DNA of 64,000 nt from Cerrena zonata (lineage: Eukaryota; Basidiomycota; Agaricomycetes; Polyporales; Cerrenaceae), in contig JASBNA010000069.1 of assembly GCA_038087015.1 (NCBI GenBank), forward strand, positions 152,007 to 216,006. Reading direction: 5' to 3'. The stretch's first letter is position 1. Every line of letters begins with the position of its first letter. Below are positions 39,622 to 47,859 of this stretch, piece after piece. Both the position numbers and the translations under genes were made by a program. The notes under the pieces were generated by a model that was given only the letters and a program-made list of their open reading frames with translations, had not been told where the DNA came from and ran no database searches.

Positions 39622-40545
39622 ATGTTAGTAAGAATGTCGTTCGCCTCTAGATTAACCTCCACCATCTCTAATCCAAGAGTTTTCTTGCCATTGGCCGTTA
39701 CTGCCGGTTCTCTTGGTTTAGCTTATCAACATTACTATTTTTCAACTGCTAATCCAATTAGAAATGAAAGTGGTAAAACTTTTGTTGGTGGTGATGAATG
39801 GGTTGATTTAAAATTAAAAGAAGCTATCAAACTTTCTCATAATACTAAAAGATATATTTTTGAATTGAAAGACCAAGACGATGTCAGTGGTTTAATCACT
39901 GCTTCTTGTGTTATGGCCAAATACGTTACTCCTAAAGGTAATAACGTTATCAGACCTTACACTCCAGTTTCTGATGTTAACCAAAAGGGTACCATTGAAT
40001 TTGTTATTAAAACTTATGAAAATGGTAAATTCTCCAAACATATGGCTGAATTGAAACCAAGCGATACTGTTTCTTTCAAAGGTCCAATTGTTAAATGGAA
40101 ATGGGAACCAAATCAATATAAAGCTATCCATTTGATTGGTGGTGGTACCGGTATCACTCCATTATATCAATTATTACATGAAATTACTAAAAACCCTGAT
40201 GATAAAACTAAAGTTAACTTGTACTATGGTAACTTAACTGCTGATGATATCTTAATCAAAGATGAATTAGATAAGATTGCCGAAACTCATAAAGATCAAG
40301 TTAAAATTGAATACTTCCTTGATAAACCATCCGATGGCTGGAAAGGTCAAACCGGTTACATTTCTAAAGAATTCTTAGAGAAGAACTTGGATGGTCCATC
40401 TAAAGACAACAAAATTTTCATCTGTGGTCCACCAGGTTTATACAAAGCTCTCTCTGGTATGAAAAACTCTCCAACCGACCAAGGTGAAGTTTCTGGTGTC
40501 TTGGCTGAATTAGGCTACAACAAAGAACACGTTTACAAATTTTAG
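39622..40545 (+). CDS. MCR1: Mitochondrial NADH-cytochrome b5 reductase
   Basis: A 307-residue flavoprotein. ATG 39622 is the first normal start, and a second ATG 39634 gives MSFASRL. The N-terminus is basic and Ser-rich with a following hydrophobic segment, as in yeast Mcr1, which is sorted to both the outer membrane and the intermembrane space. Domain signatures are RPYTPVSD (FAD), GGGTGITPLYQ (NADH) and CGPPG near the end. The C-terminal VYKF is typical of the family. Strong preferred codons suggest high expression. Mcr1 passes electrons from NADH to cytochrome b5, erythroascorbyl radical and ergosterol synthesis. Confidence 0.94.
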   Translation: MLVRMSFASRLTSTISNPRVFLPLAVTAGSLGLAYQHYYFSTANPIRNESGKTFVGGDEWVDLKLKEAIKLSHNTKRYIFELKDQDDVSGLITASCVMAKYVTPKGNNVIRPYTPVSDVNQKGTIEFVIKTYENGKFSKHMAELKPSDTVSFKGPIVKWKWEPNQYKAIHLIGGGTGITPLYQLLHEITKNPDDKTKVNLYYGNLTADDILIKDELDKIAETHKDQVKIEYFLDKPSDGWKGQTGYISKEFLEKNLDGPSKDNKIFICGPPGLYKALSGMKNSPTDQGEVSGVLAELGYNKEHVYKF

Positions 40546-40748
40546 ATGCTTCCCTTTGATTGACTCTAATCTAGTTTAGATTTTAAAAATTCGAATATAA
40601 AAATTAAATGAAAAATTCATATATATACGGAAGACTTTGTAGTTTGTAATTTGCCTTTGAAAAAATCCTTGCACCAAGTATCGTTTTTCGGTTTCAAAGA
40701 AAAACGGAGATTCAATGTCAATCTTCTCTACTTGGAATTGGGCAAGCT

Positions 40749-42461
40749 ATGGAGACCGTTAGAATAGCAGTTGAAGGATGTTGCCATGGCGAGCTTGACG
40801 CAATATATGATGCTCTTTTTGTCAATCCGGACCATAAGGTCTCTGGTCAATCTAAAAGAACCAAGTTTAACCCTAAACCACCAGTAGATCTTCTTATCAT
40901 CTGTGGTGATTTTCAGGCAAATAGGAACCGGAAAGATCTCGAGACAATGAATGTCCCACCTAAATTTAAACATATGAGAGACTTCCATTCCTATTATAGT
41001 GGAGAAAAGAAGGCTCCTGTCTTGACAATTTTCATTGGTGGTAATCATGAATGTTCCTCATACTTAAAAGAACTCGAATATGGTGGTTGGGTTGCCCCAA
41101 ACATATATTATTTGGGTGCTGCTGGTTCAGTATGGTTCAAGGGTATTAAAATCAGTGGGATTAGTGGTATATGGAATTATCATAGTTTTAATGCTAAAAG
41201 CCATCATGACCACGAATTGAAATTACCTTATGACAATAGCATAATCAGATCTATATACCATGTCAAACCTAAAAATTTCTTGAAAACTTATCTACAGGAC
41301 TTCAACACTGATATCGTTGTCAGCCATGACTGGCCTCAAGGTATATGGGATTATGGTGATGTTTCGCTGCTAATACGTAAAAAGCCCTTCTTCAAAGAGG
41401 ACATTCGAACTGGTCGATTAGGAAGTCCTCTTAATAGACTTATATTAAATAAATTACGACCAAACTATTATTTTTCATCACATTTGCATACAAAATTTGA
41501 AGCCCAAATCTTTTACTCGGGAGATCAGTTATCCAAGGGCTTTATCACGAAGAAGTTTGATAAATTGAATTCAAATAGGGTAGGAGGTGATTTTTCTATA
41601 AGTGGAAGAAACAAGTCCCCACAGAATGATATAACTACTTCAGATCCAACTAAACTTGACAGGCCACTCAGTAATGAGAGTGTTGGTAACAAGAATGAGG
41701 ACGAGATCCAATTAGATATGGACTCGTATACTTCAGGTAATAAGGATGAAATAGAATTGGATATGGATTCACCCATGGTTCCTGGGGACGAAACAAAGAA
41801 TAGCTTCACTACCAATGAGGATGAAATTGAATTTGATATGGATTCGCCTGTCAATCCTGATGGCCAGTCGGATGAGAAACCTACGACCAACCAAGACGAA
41901 ATTGAATTGGATATGGACTTTTCCCCTGATAAAACCCTGACCAAACAAAAGAAACATCCACCTGTTGAAGTGAAACGAATTAGAAATAGAGCAGAATCTT
42001 TGGAACAGAGTCCTCATGAAGAGACTTATTTTCTCGCCTTAGACAAGTGCATGAATAAACGTCAATACCTTCAAATCTTGAATGTTTCACCCCGTGATAC
42101 CAATCATCCGTCATTGAAAGCCAATGACGATAGACTATATTTTGACTGTCGCTCGATTGCTATTAACAAAACAATTGAAAAATATGTCTTGGAGCACCCG
42201 AATGATTGGTTAAATCTTGATACCAGAAATTTGCTAAAGATCAATCAAAAACGAATTCCCTTGCTCGAGGAATTAAAGGAATTAATAGATTACGAAGAAA
42301 GTAAGATTGACTTACGCGACATGCTTATTCCATTGAATTTCGAGAAGATTGCACCAACTAACGAAGTTAGTGTCGATCTTATTCCTCCGAAGTATTGGGA
42401 AAACAATCAAACAAAGCATTACTGTGAAAAGTTCGATGTTCCTTTCCATAAATTAGATTAA
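40749..42461 (+). CDS. DBR1: RNA lariat debranching enzyme with an acidic repeat insertion
   Basis: A 570-residue metallophosphoesterase that cleaves the 2'-5' bond of intron lariats. The catalytic domain shows EGCCHGELDAIYD with the characteristic Cys at metal site B (residues 9-13 region), CGDFQANRN, GGNHECSSYL, SHDWPQGIWDYGD and SSHLHTKFEA. The conserved C-terminal domain (TYFLALDKC...FLQILN-like) follows. Between them, at about residues 316-392, four imperfect copies of (N/K)xDEIxLDMD(S/F) form an acidic insertion. With the surrounding linker this accounts for much of the length beyond the 405-residue S. cerevisiae enzyme. Confidence 0.93.
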   Translation: METVRIAVEGCCHGELDAIYDALFVNPDHKVSGQSKRTKFNPKPPVDLLIICGDFQANRNRKDLETMNVPPKFKHMRDFHSYYSGEKKAPVLTIFIGGNHECSSYLKELEYGGWVAPNIYYLGAAGSVWFKGIKISGISGIWNYHSFNAKSHHDHELKLPYDNSIIRSIYHVKPKNFLKTYLQDFNTDIVVSHDWPQGIWDYGDVSLLIRKKPFFKEDIRTGRLGSPLNRLILNKLRPNYYFSSHLHTKFEAQIFYSGDQLSKGFITKKFDKLNSNRVGGDFSISGRNKSPQNDITTSDPTKLDRPLSNESVGNKNEDEIQLDMDSYTSGNKDEIELDMDSPMVPGDETKNSFTTNEDEIEFDMDSPVNPDGQSDEKPTTNQDEIELDMDFSPDKTLTKQKKHPPVEVKRIRNRAESLEQSPHEETYFLALDKCMNKRQYLQILNVSPRDTNHPSLKANDDRLYFDCRSIAINKTIEKYVLEHPNDWLNLDTRNLLKINQKRIPLLEELKELIDYEESKIDLRDMLIPLNFEKIAPTNEVSVDLIPPKYWENNQTKHYCEKFDVPFHKLD

Positions 42462-42579
42462 ACGATGTAACGTATTATTTTCACTGTAAAAAAAAAATAA
42501 GCAGCTTAGAGTATGTCCCATGTCAGTTTATATCATTCTGAAAAACCAATACTATGGAATAATATGCTAGGATGGTTGC

Positions 42580-42585
42580 AAAAAA
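42580..42585 (-). terminator. RNA polymerase III terminator of tRNA-Gln
   Basis: On the transcribed strand a run of six T lies three bases after the tRNA discriminator base, the usual Pol III stop. Confidence 0.85.
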
Positions 42586-42588
42586 GAA

Positions 42589-42660
42589 AGGTCTTACCCG
42601 GATTCGAACCGGGGTTGTTCGGATCAAAACCGAAAGTGATAACCACTACACTATAAAACC
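42589..42660 (-). tRNA. tRNA-Gln, anticodon TTG
   Basis: A 72-base cloverleaf without intron. The acceptor arms GGTTTTA and TAAGACC pair with one G-U, and the discriminator is T. The D-arm/A-box region reads TAGTGTAGTGGTTATCAC. The anticodon loop is TTTTGAT with anticodon TTG, reading CAA. The T arm CCCCGGTTCGAATCCGGG has the B box GGTTCGAATCC. The sequence is nearly identical to S. cerevisiae tRNA-Gln(UUG). It lies between DBR1 and a small cell-wall gene. Confidence 0.97.
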
Positions 42661-42751
42661 CTTTTTATGAAAGTTGTAAATTCATGGTTTACTGATAGCT
42701 GTAGTTTTTGAAAAGTGTAATTTGAGTATGTCAAAAGTAAAAACATCTACA

Positions 42752-42934
42752 ATGCAATTCAAATCTGTTGTTATCGCTTTAACTGCCGTCTCTGCTGTCT
42801 CTGCTGCTAACGCTTCCAACGGTACCAATGGTACCAACGGTACCTCCAGCTCTTCTTCTGACTCTGGTGCTGGTGCTGTCGGTGCCGGTTTATTCGGTGC
42901 TGCCGCTGCTGCTGGTGTTGCTTTATTATTATAA
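42752..42934 (+). CDS. Small secreted, GPI-anchor-like cell-surface protein
   Basis: A 60-residue protein from ATG 42752 (MQFKSVVIALTAVSAVSAA); an earlier in-frame ATG at 42728 would add eight polar residues before the signal peptide. Positions 1-19 form a signal peptide. Next come four N-glycosylation sequons (NAS and three NGT), a Ser-rich patch, a small-residue omega-like site (SGAGAVG) and a hydrophobic C-terminal tail (AAAAAGVALLL). This is the full layout of a GPI-anchored wall protein in miniature. Codon bias is strong, suggesting high expression. Confidence 0.75.
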   Translation: MQFKSVVIALTAVSAVSAANASNGTNGTNGTSSSSSDSGAGAVGAGLFGAAAAAGVALLL

Positions 42935-43139
42935 GTTGATTAATTTATAGACGACTCTTAATATACACTTAATCTGTTAAAAAAAAAAAAAACTGTTATT
43001 ATTGTACATTCAACTAACTTTGACAGCTTTCAGCAATATAATAGTACATATATTCTCACCAGACTGCTCAAAAACTCAAAAAGTATTGTTTTGCAAAAGG
43101 TGTGCATCACTATAATTTTCAAGTGTATGAATATAATAT

Positions 43140-43238
43140 ATGCTTAAGTACGTGAATTTAGATGAGGAAGCCCCGGAAACTGGGTATTTTGGAGCTAATA
43201 AGACTGTCACTCATAACAATCCTGAAGGATCAAAGTGA
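43140..43238 (+). other. Coding-like micro-ORF of 32 codons
   Basis: ATG 43140 to TGA 43238 encodes MLKYVNLDEEAPETGYFG and a further 14 residues (ANKTVTHNNPEGSK). The composition is polar and balanced, unlike AT-rich noise, but the ORF is short. It could be a microprotein or a fragment of a decayed gene. No family recognised. Confidence 0.3.
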
Positions 43239-43389
43239 ATATATAATGTTTTCAGTCGAGTGGCGGATAAACAGATGCGAGAATCAGAGACTACATAATT
43301 CATGGTATAAATAATGAGAATATAGAGCTTAATATAAGATACAGTATTAAAGAGAGATACTTCTCTTTCAATTAGCCATTGACGAGAAG

Positions 43390-43591
43390 GGCCAACTACT
43401 TTGAGAAATAGTTGCAAAATTTTTCGCAATTATTTGAGCATATGCTTCAAAATTTGGTTGAAAACGTCCCATTAGATTCAATGTATGTGAAGCATTCAGG
43501 ATGTAAGAATGCTTACGGCGATCAAAGTCACTTCATTGCTTTGGTGAAGATTAAAGGTAAGTTGTTAGCATGGGAACCAGTCAACCTGTAA
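43390..43591 (+). pseudogene. Possible relic of a ubiquitin C-terminal hydrolase (UCH)-like gene
   Basis: An ATG ORF at 43442-43591 contains YGDQSHFIALVKIKGKLLAW then EPVNL. This resembles the UCH catalytic-His block (HFIALVxVxGxLYELDG), although the Asp-Gly of ELDG is changed. Just upstream, another frame reads KFFAII, stop, AYASKFG, which looks like the preceding helix of such a protein broken by stops. The piece is far shorter than the 230-residue family norm. The similarity is short and judged by eye. Confidence 0.3.
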
Positions 43592-43684
43592 AAATCTCAA
43601 TAACTTGCATTGCGAGATCAATACTTTAGTCTGCGAGTACAAGAAGATGAAAAATTTCAGATAAGATGTCAAACGAAGAAGCCA

Positions 43685-44968
43685 ATGTCAATCCATAATT
43701 TAGTAGCGCATTATTTAAAGGAAAAGAATTTACATCATACTCTTCGAAAGTTTGAAGAAGAAGTTGGGGTACCAATTTCCAGCGATGTGGATGATTTACC
43801 TACGAAAGAATCATTAGAAGAGATTGTCAATGATCGAAGCAATTTTAAGCAGTTAACCGATGGGGTTTCAAACAGATTACATATTGATGAGATATTAGAT
43901 GACGAATTGAAAGAAATTAGCGATAAGCAACTCGCCCCATGGTCAACACCGTATCCTCAAAACAGTGAATCAGCCATTGGGAATCAAATAATTAATGGGT
44001 TGGTTATTTCTAGTGAGATATTTTGTGATGACATGTTGTTATTAGGAAGTGCTGATAATAAGTTTTATATGATTGATTTGAAAACCAAGAAAATCGTGAA
44101 AGAAGAGACTAATTTGATTGGCCGAGTGGTTATAAAGAAGATTGTTAGTATTGAAAATAGTAATAAAGTAATACTCGTTGGTATGGATGGTAACATTTGG
44201 ATATTTCAAATCCAAAACGATGAAATCAGCCCAATCACCAATTTGAAAACACACCAAAAGCTTATAAGTGATGTCAAGTACATTTCGGTACAAGAAAGAA
44301 ACTATATTGTTTCCATGGGCTGGGATTTTATGATTAAAGTTATCGAATTTGCCAAAAACCAATTAGTGCCAGTGGCACAGTATAAATTACCAATTCAAGG
44401 AAGTTGTATTGATGTCACCAATTACCAAGATAAATTGGTTATCGTGATTGGTAAAAATGACTACACGTTCTTGGAAGTGTACACATTGGAAGAAGCTCAA
44501 ATCAGCCCAGTATACAAGATATCATTAAACGATGCCGAGTTTCTGTCATCGATATTCTCTCCAAGATGTATCAAGATCTTCAACCACCAATACCCATTGA
44601 TTGCAGTGGGGACCTCCCACGAACCTTACATGAGACTCATCGTTGTTTCATTAAAAGAGTTCCCCAAGATCACTCCTTCCGAAAACATGACTACAAAGAG
44701 AAATCAAATATTGAAAAACTTAAGCACCATGTCACCTCAAGATAAGTATTCCACCGCCATGATAGAATGGCGTCAAGATGGTAGTGGTGTTTGGGTCATT
44801 GGAGAAGACGGGGTCATCAGAGGCGTAGACTTGATATCACACCAAGTTATCGCTGAGCTAAAAGCCCACCAGGGCCGAATCAAAAGCTACGTATCTGGCA
44901 ATCAACATGCCAGAGAAGTAATCGTCACCTGTGGCACGGATCGTAAGGTCCGGGTATGGAACTGCTAA
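43685..44968 (+). CDS. LisH-WD40 repeat protein, unassigned
   Basis: From ATG 43685 a 427-residue protein begins MSIHNLVAHYLKEKNLHHTL, a LisH dimerisation motif, followed by an acidic linker and WD40-type repeats. Blades are visible as DMLLLGSADNKFYMIDLKTKK, KLISDVKYI...SMGWDFMIKVIEF and the final REVIVTCGTDRKVRVWNC. An alternative start is ATG 43665 in a good context (AAGATGTCA, giving MSNEEANVN). It is out of frame by one base and would need removal of one C near 43693 to read into HNLVAHYLKE. I cannot name an orthologue. Confidence 0.7.
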   Translation: MSIHNLVAHYLKEKNLHHTLRKFEEEVGVPISSDVDDLPTKESLEEIVNDRSNFKQLTDGVSNRLHIDEILDDELKEISDKQLAPWSTPYPQNSESAIGNQIINGLVISSEIFCDDMLLLGSADNKFYMIDLKTKKIVKEETNLIGRVVIKKIVSIENSNKVILVGMDGNIWIFQIQNDEISPITNLKTHQKLISDVKYISVQERNYIVSMGWDFMIKVIEFAKNQLVPVAQYKLPIQGSCIDVTNYQDKLVIVIGKNDYTFLEVYTLEEAQISPVYKISLNDAEFLSSIFSPRCIKIFNHQYPLIAVGTSHEPYMRLIVVSLKEFPKITPSENMTTKRNQILKNLSTMSPQDKYSTAMIEWRQDGSGVWVIGEDGVIRGVDLISHQVIAELKAHQGRIKSYVSGNQHAREVIVTCGTDRKVRVWNC

Positions 44969-45636
44969 CCTGTGAAATACCGGGAGTTATGATTTTGCAG
45001 TAATTCAATTGTGGGGAATCGAACTGAAAGCAAGTCCGAGGAAATCACGGTGCAAGAATTTTTGAAGGCGAACGGTTATGGTGGGTGCACGGGTGCACTG
45101 CGACAGTTGTACGCATGTGTTTGAGATTAAGCAGACGTTTGAGCCGATGACAATTTAGGGTTTGACCTCGGTAATTGTACTATTAAATAAATACCGACTG
45201 ATTCCCAATTGGCAAATTGGCTCTTTTTACTTTTGATTTTAGTTTTAGTTTTAGTTTTAGTTTTAGTTTTAGTTTTATTTAGAATTACCGTTAGTTGATT
45301 TCTGATTTCAATTCTTATAGAGTACCTGGTGGATAACTGTTGGAGTAGTTTAATAGATTATTCGGTTGATTTTTGTTTAGGAAATAAAACAGGAACACCA
45401 AAAAATAAAACAACCAGAGGGAAAAAATAAAAGACCTCATCTTATCAACCGAGTATATATATATATACATCTATTTATCATCAATTGCATTAACTAATAA
45501 GGTTCTTACTGTTAAATACTTATTTATTTAATAGAGAATCCGCATACTTTGTTGCTTTTAGTTTGGTTTGGTATTTTTTTTTTTTTTTTTGAAAGCTGAT
45601 TGATCCCCTCACTAATCAAATCATAAGCCAAAAATC
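44969..45636. other. Intergenic spacer upstream of ANT1
   Basis: A 668 bp spacer holding the TTTTAG microsatellite (separate entry), a TATATATATATA tract at about 45453-45465, and a poly-T tract close to the ANT1 start (45575-45590). No gene recognised. Confidence 0.45.
45237..45277. repeat. Hexanucleotide microsatellite (TTTTAG)6 plus partial copy
   Basis: Six perfect TTTTAG units run from 45237 to 45272, followed by TTTTA. It lies about 360 bp upstream of the ANT1 start. Confidence 0.95.
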
Positions 45637-46659
45637 ATGTCACTATCACCATTTGAAAAAGCTGCTAGTGGAGCATTGGCATCGGCAATTGCCAATACTT
45701 TGGTGTATCCTCTAGATTTGAGTAAAACGTTGATTCAGACCCAGGTTAAAAAAAGTAATAAGGAATCATCAAGTCCGATAGTCTCATCAGAATCAGAAGA
45801 GAGTGTTTATCTTCAAAAACGTAAGGATGGAGAGTTAAAATATAAGAATACTATTGATGCATTAAAGAAGATCTATGCTAAAAAGGGTGTATTGGGGTGG
45901 TATCATGGACTTTTTTCATCAATTTTTGGTTCTGCTGCTCAAAATTTTTCTTATTTCTATTGGTATACTATTGTCAAACGAGTTTATGCTAATTTATATA
46001 AACATATTCCAAATCATAAGCCGACTACGATTACTGAATTATTCTTGGGTGCATTGGCTGCCGCAATTTCTCAGTTATTTACTATGCCAATTGGGGTTAT
46101 TACCACCCAACAACAAACTGATAAGACTCATAAAAGCTTATATCAATTAACTAGAGAAGTTTTAGATCAAGACGGAGTTTGTGGTTTATGGAGAGGGTTA
46201 AGAGTGAGTTTGGTTTTATGTATCAATCCTTCGATTACGTATGGTTCTTATGAACGTTTGAAGCAAATTTTATTTGGTTCGAAAGAATATTTGGGTCCTT
46301 TGGAAAGTTTTTCAATTGGGGTTTTGGCCAAATCTTTAGCTACCGTGGCTACCCAACCTTTAATTGTTTCTAAAGCAATGTTACAAAAGAAACAACCTAA
46401 TAAAGATCAATCAGAAAAACGTCATGATGACGATGATGATGATTTTGATGAAGATGATGTCAAATTTCAACACTTCACCCATGCCTTATCTCATTTATGG
46501 GAAACTGAAAAATTTAAAGGTTTATATAAAGGTATTGCTCCTCAATTGTTAAAAGGTGTTTTCGTTCAAGGTTTGTTATTCATGTTCAAAGATCAAATTG
46601 ATTTATTGTTTTTATTCTTATTAAAGTTATTAAAGAACAGAAAGTCTTTAAAACGTTAA
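45637..46659 (+). CDS. ANT1: Peroxisomal adenine nucleotide carrier Ant1
   Basis: A 340-residue mitochondrial-carrier-family protein. The first signature VYPLDLSKTLIQTQ, the block LFLGALAAAISQLFTMPIGVITTQQQT and VTQPLIVSKAMLQ-like ATQPLIVSKAMLQKK match S. cerevisiae Ant1, the peroxisomal ATP importer needed for medium-chain fatty-acid activation. Two hydrophilic insertions are present: a Ser/Glu loop after helix 1 (about residues 38-68) and an acidic HDDDDDDFDEDD loop before helix 6 (about 266-280). The hydrophobic C-terminus ends in a basic patch. Start ATG 45637 is unambiguous. Confidence 0.93.
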   Translation: MSLSPFEKAASGALASAIANTLVYPLDLSKTLIQTQVKKSNKESSSPIVSSESEESVYLQKRKDGELKYKNTIDALKKIYAKKGVLGWYHGLFSSIFGSAAQNFSYFYWYTIVKRVYANLYKHIPNHKPTTITELFLGALAAAISQLFTMPIGVITTQQQTDKTHKSLYQLTREVLDQDGVCGLWRGLRVSLVLCINPSITYGSYERLKQILFGSKEYLGPLESFSIGVLAKSLATVATQPLIVSKAMLQKKQPNKDQSEKRHDDDDDDFDEDDVKFQHFTHALSHLWETEKFKGLYKGIAPQLLKGVFVQGLLFMFKDQIDLLFLFLLKLLKNRKSLKR

Positions 46660-47088
46660 GCTTATTTAATTCTTTCCATACACTATATTGACTATAATGT
46701 TATGTTTAAATGTATACTAGCCTACTAATGACTCTGTAATTGTATGTAATTTTAGTAACTGTAAAGATATATTGTGTATGCAATGAGAAAATTGCAGCAA
46801 TGCTTCCCTCCTCTTTTGTGCTGCGTTATCGGTGGGTTTATCGCATTAGGGCTGAAGCCCTTGAGAACTGGCAAACATCACGTGAGAGCGCTTACATAAG
46901 CGGGAGGGCTCACCCCAACAGAACAAAAGAAAAAAAAAAAATTGAAAAATCTGTAGGGTGAAGGTAAAAAAAAAAAAAAGTGAGAAAATCTCACTACTCT
47001 CACTTTTCATAAAATTTTTAGTTTATTTGGTAGTTGATTGAATCCATTTCCTTTCTTTTTCAACATTAACATATATCAATAAGTCAAG
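46660..47088. promoter_or_regulatory. RPS23 promoter with Tbf1/Cbf1-type sites
   Basis: About 180-240 bp before the RPS23 ATG lie an AGGGCT and its mirror AGCCCT (46848-46861), TCACGTGA (46878-46885), an inverted repeat CGCTTA-CA-TAAGCG (46889-46902) and another AGGGCT (46905-46910). In Candida albicans ribosomal-protein promoters, Tbf1 binds AGGGCT-type words and Cbf1 binds CACGTG, which is exactly this set. Poly-A and poly-T tracts follow nearer the ATG. Confidence 0.75.
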
Positions 47089-47526
47089 ATGGGTAACGGT
47101 AAACCAAGAGGTCTTAACTCTGCTAGAAAATTAAGAGTTCACCGTCGTAACAACAGATGGGCTGATCAAGCTTATAAAGCCAGATTATTAGGTACCGCTT
47201 TCAAATCATCTCCATTTGGTGGTTCTTCTCACGCCAAAGGTATCGTTTTAGAAAAAATTGGTATTGAATCTAAACAACCAAACTCTGCTATTAGAAAATG
47301 TGTTAGAGTTCAATTAATTAAAAACGGTAAAAAAGTTACTGCTTTCGTTCCAAATGATGGTTGTTTGAACTTTGTTGATGAAAATGATGAAGTTTTATTA
47401 GCCGGTTTCGGTAGAAGAGGTAAAGCTAAGGGTGATATTCCAGGTGTTAGATTCAAGGTTGTCAAGGTTTCTGGTGTCTCCTTGTTAGCTTTATGGAAAG
47501 AAAAGAAAGAAAAACCAAGATCATAG
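47089..47526 (+). CDS. RPS23: 40S ribosomal protein uS12 (Rps23)
   Basis: A 145-residue protein almost identical to yeast Rps23. It has the start [20 protein letters not shown] and the decoding-centre loop [10 protein letters not shown], in which the proline is the site of conserved prolyl hydroxylation, and it ends KEKKEKPRS. The gene is a single uninterrupted ORF here, whereas the two S. cerevisiae copies contain an intron. Codon use is extremely biased, consistent with very high expression. The promoter has Tbf1- and Cbf1-type motifs. Confidence 0.98.
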   Translation: MGNGKPRGLNSARKLRVHRRNNRWADQAYKARLLGTAFKSSPFGGSSHAKGIVLEKIGIESKQPNSAIRKCVRVQLIKNGKKVTAFVPNDGCLNFVDENDEVLLAGFGRRGKAKGDIPGVRFKVVKVSGVSLLALWKEKKEKPRS

Positions 47527-47859
47527 ATTTATCATCCTAATATTTTAATTCAAATGAAATTTGATTTAAATACTTTATGTTTTATTGTGGGATGTGATAA
47601 TATATATTAATATATGTACTTTATTAATGAAGATTGATTATTGTATTGAATATTTGATTTCCTTTTGAATACTTGTAATTACAGAAAAAAGGTTAATTTA
47701 TAAATATCCATTTCACATTTTACTTACTACCTTTCAATCTCATTTCATTGTTTAAATTTATGACTAAGTCTTTTTCTTTTCTTCCATTTCTTTTATAAAA
47801 ATAAAAAATTATATATAATATTATTATTATCGTTGTATTTCTTTATTTACCTAGATATA
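47527..47859. other. Convergent spacer between RPS23 and SPN1
   Basis: A 333 bp 3'-3' spacer, very AT-rich with several TATATA and TTTATT words that suit polyadenylation of both genes. No gene seen. Confidence 0.45.

Larger units (their letters stand above)
42935..43684. other. Intergenic region with micro-ORFs and a possible hydrolase relic
   Basis: 750 bp between the GPI-type gene and the LisH-WD40 start. Near its start is a poly-A tract (42979-42991). It holds two short coding-like ORFs, listed separately, and T- and A-rich flanks. Confidence 0.4.

Noticed and set aside
43211..43429. 72-codon minus-strand ORF beside the micro-ORFs
   Set aside because: No coding character beyond length; it overlaps the more plausible plus-strand relic region.
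45237..45277. TTTTAG array as an internal telomere-like tract
   Set aside because: Known telomere repeats of this clade are longer and of a different, less uniform unit; a plain microsatellite explains six short copies.
46740..46961. 73-codon ORF upstream of RPS23
   Set aside because: It overlaps the Tbf1/Cbf1 promoter motifs and ends in a poly-A-derived Lys tail.
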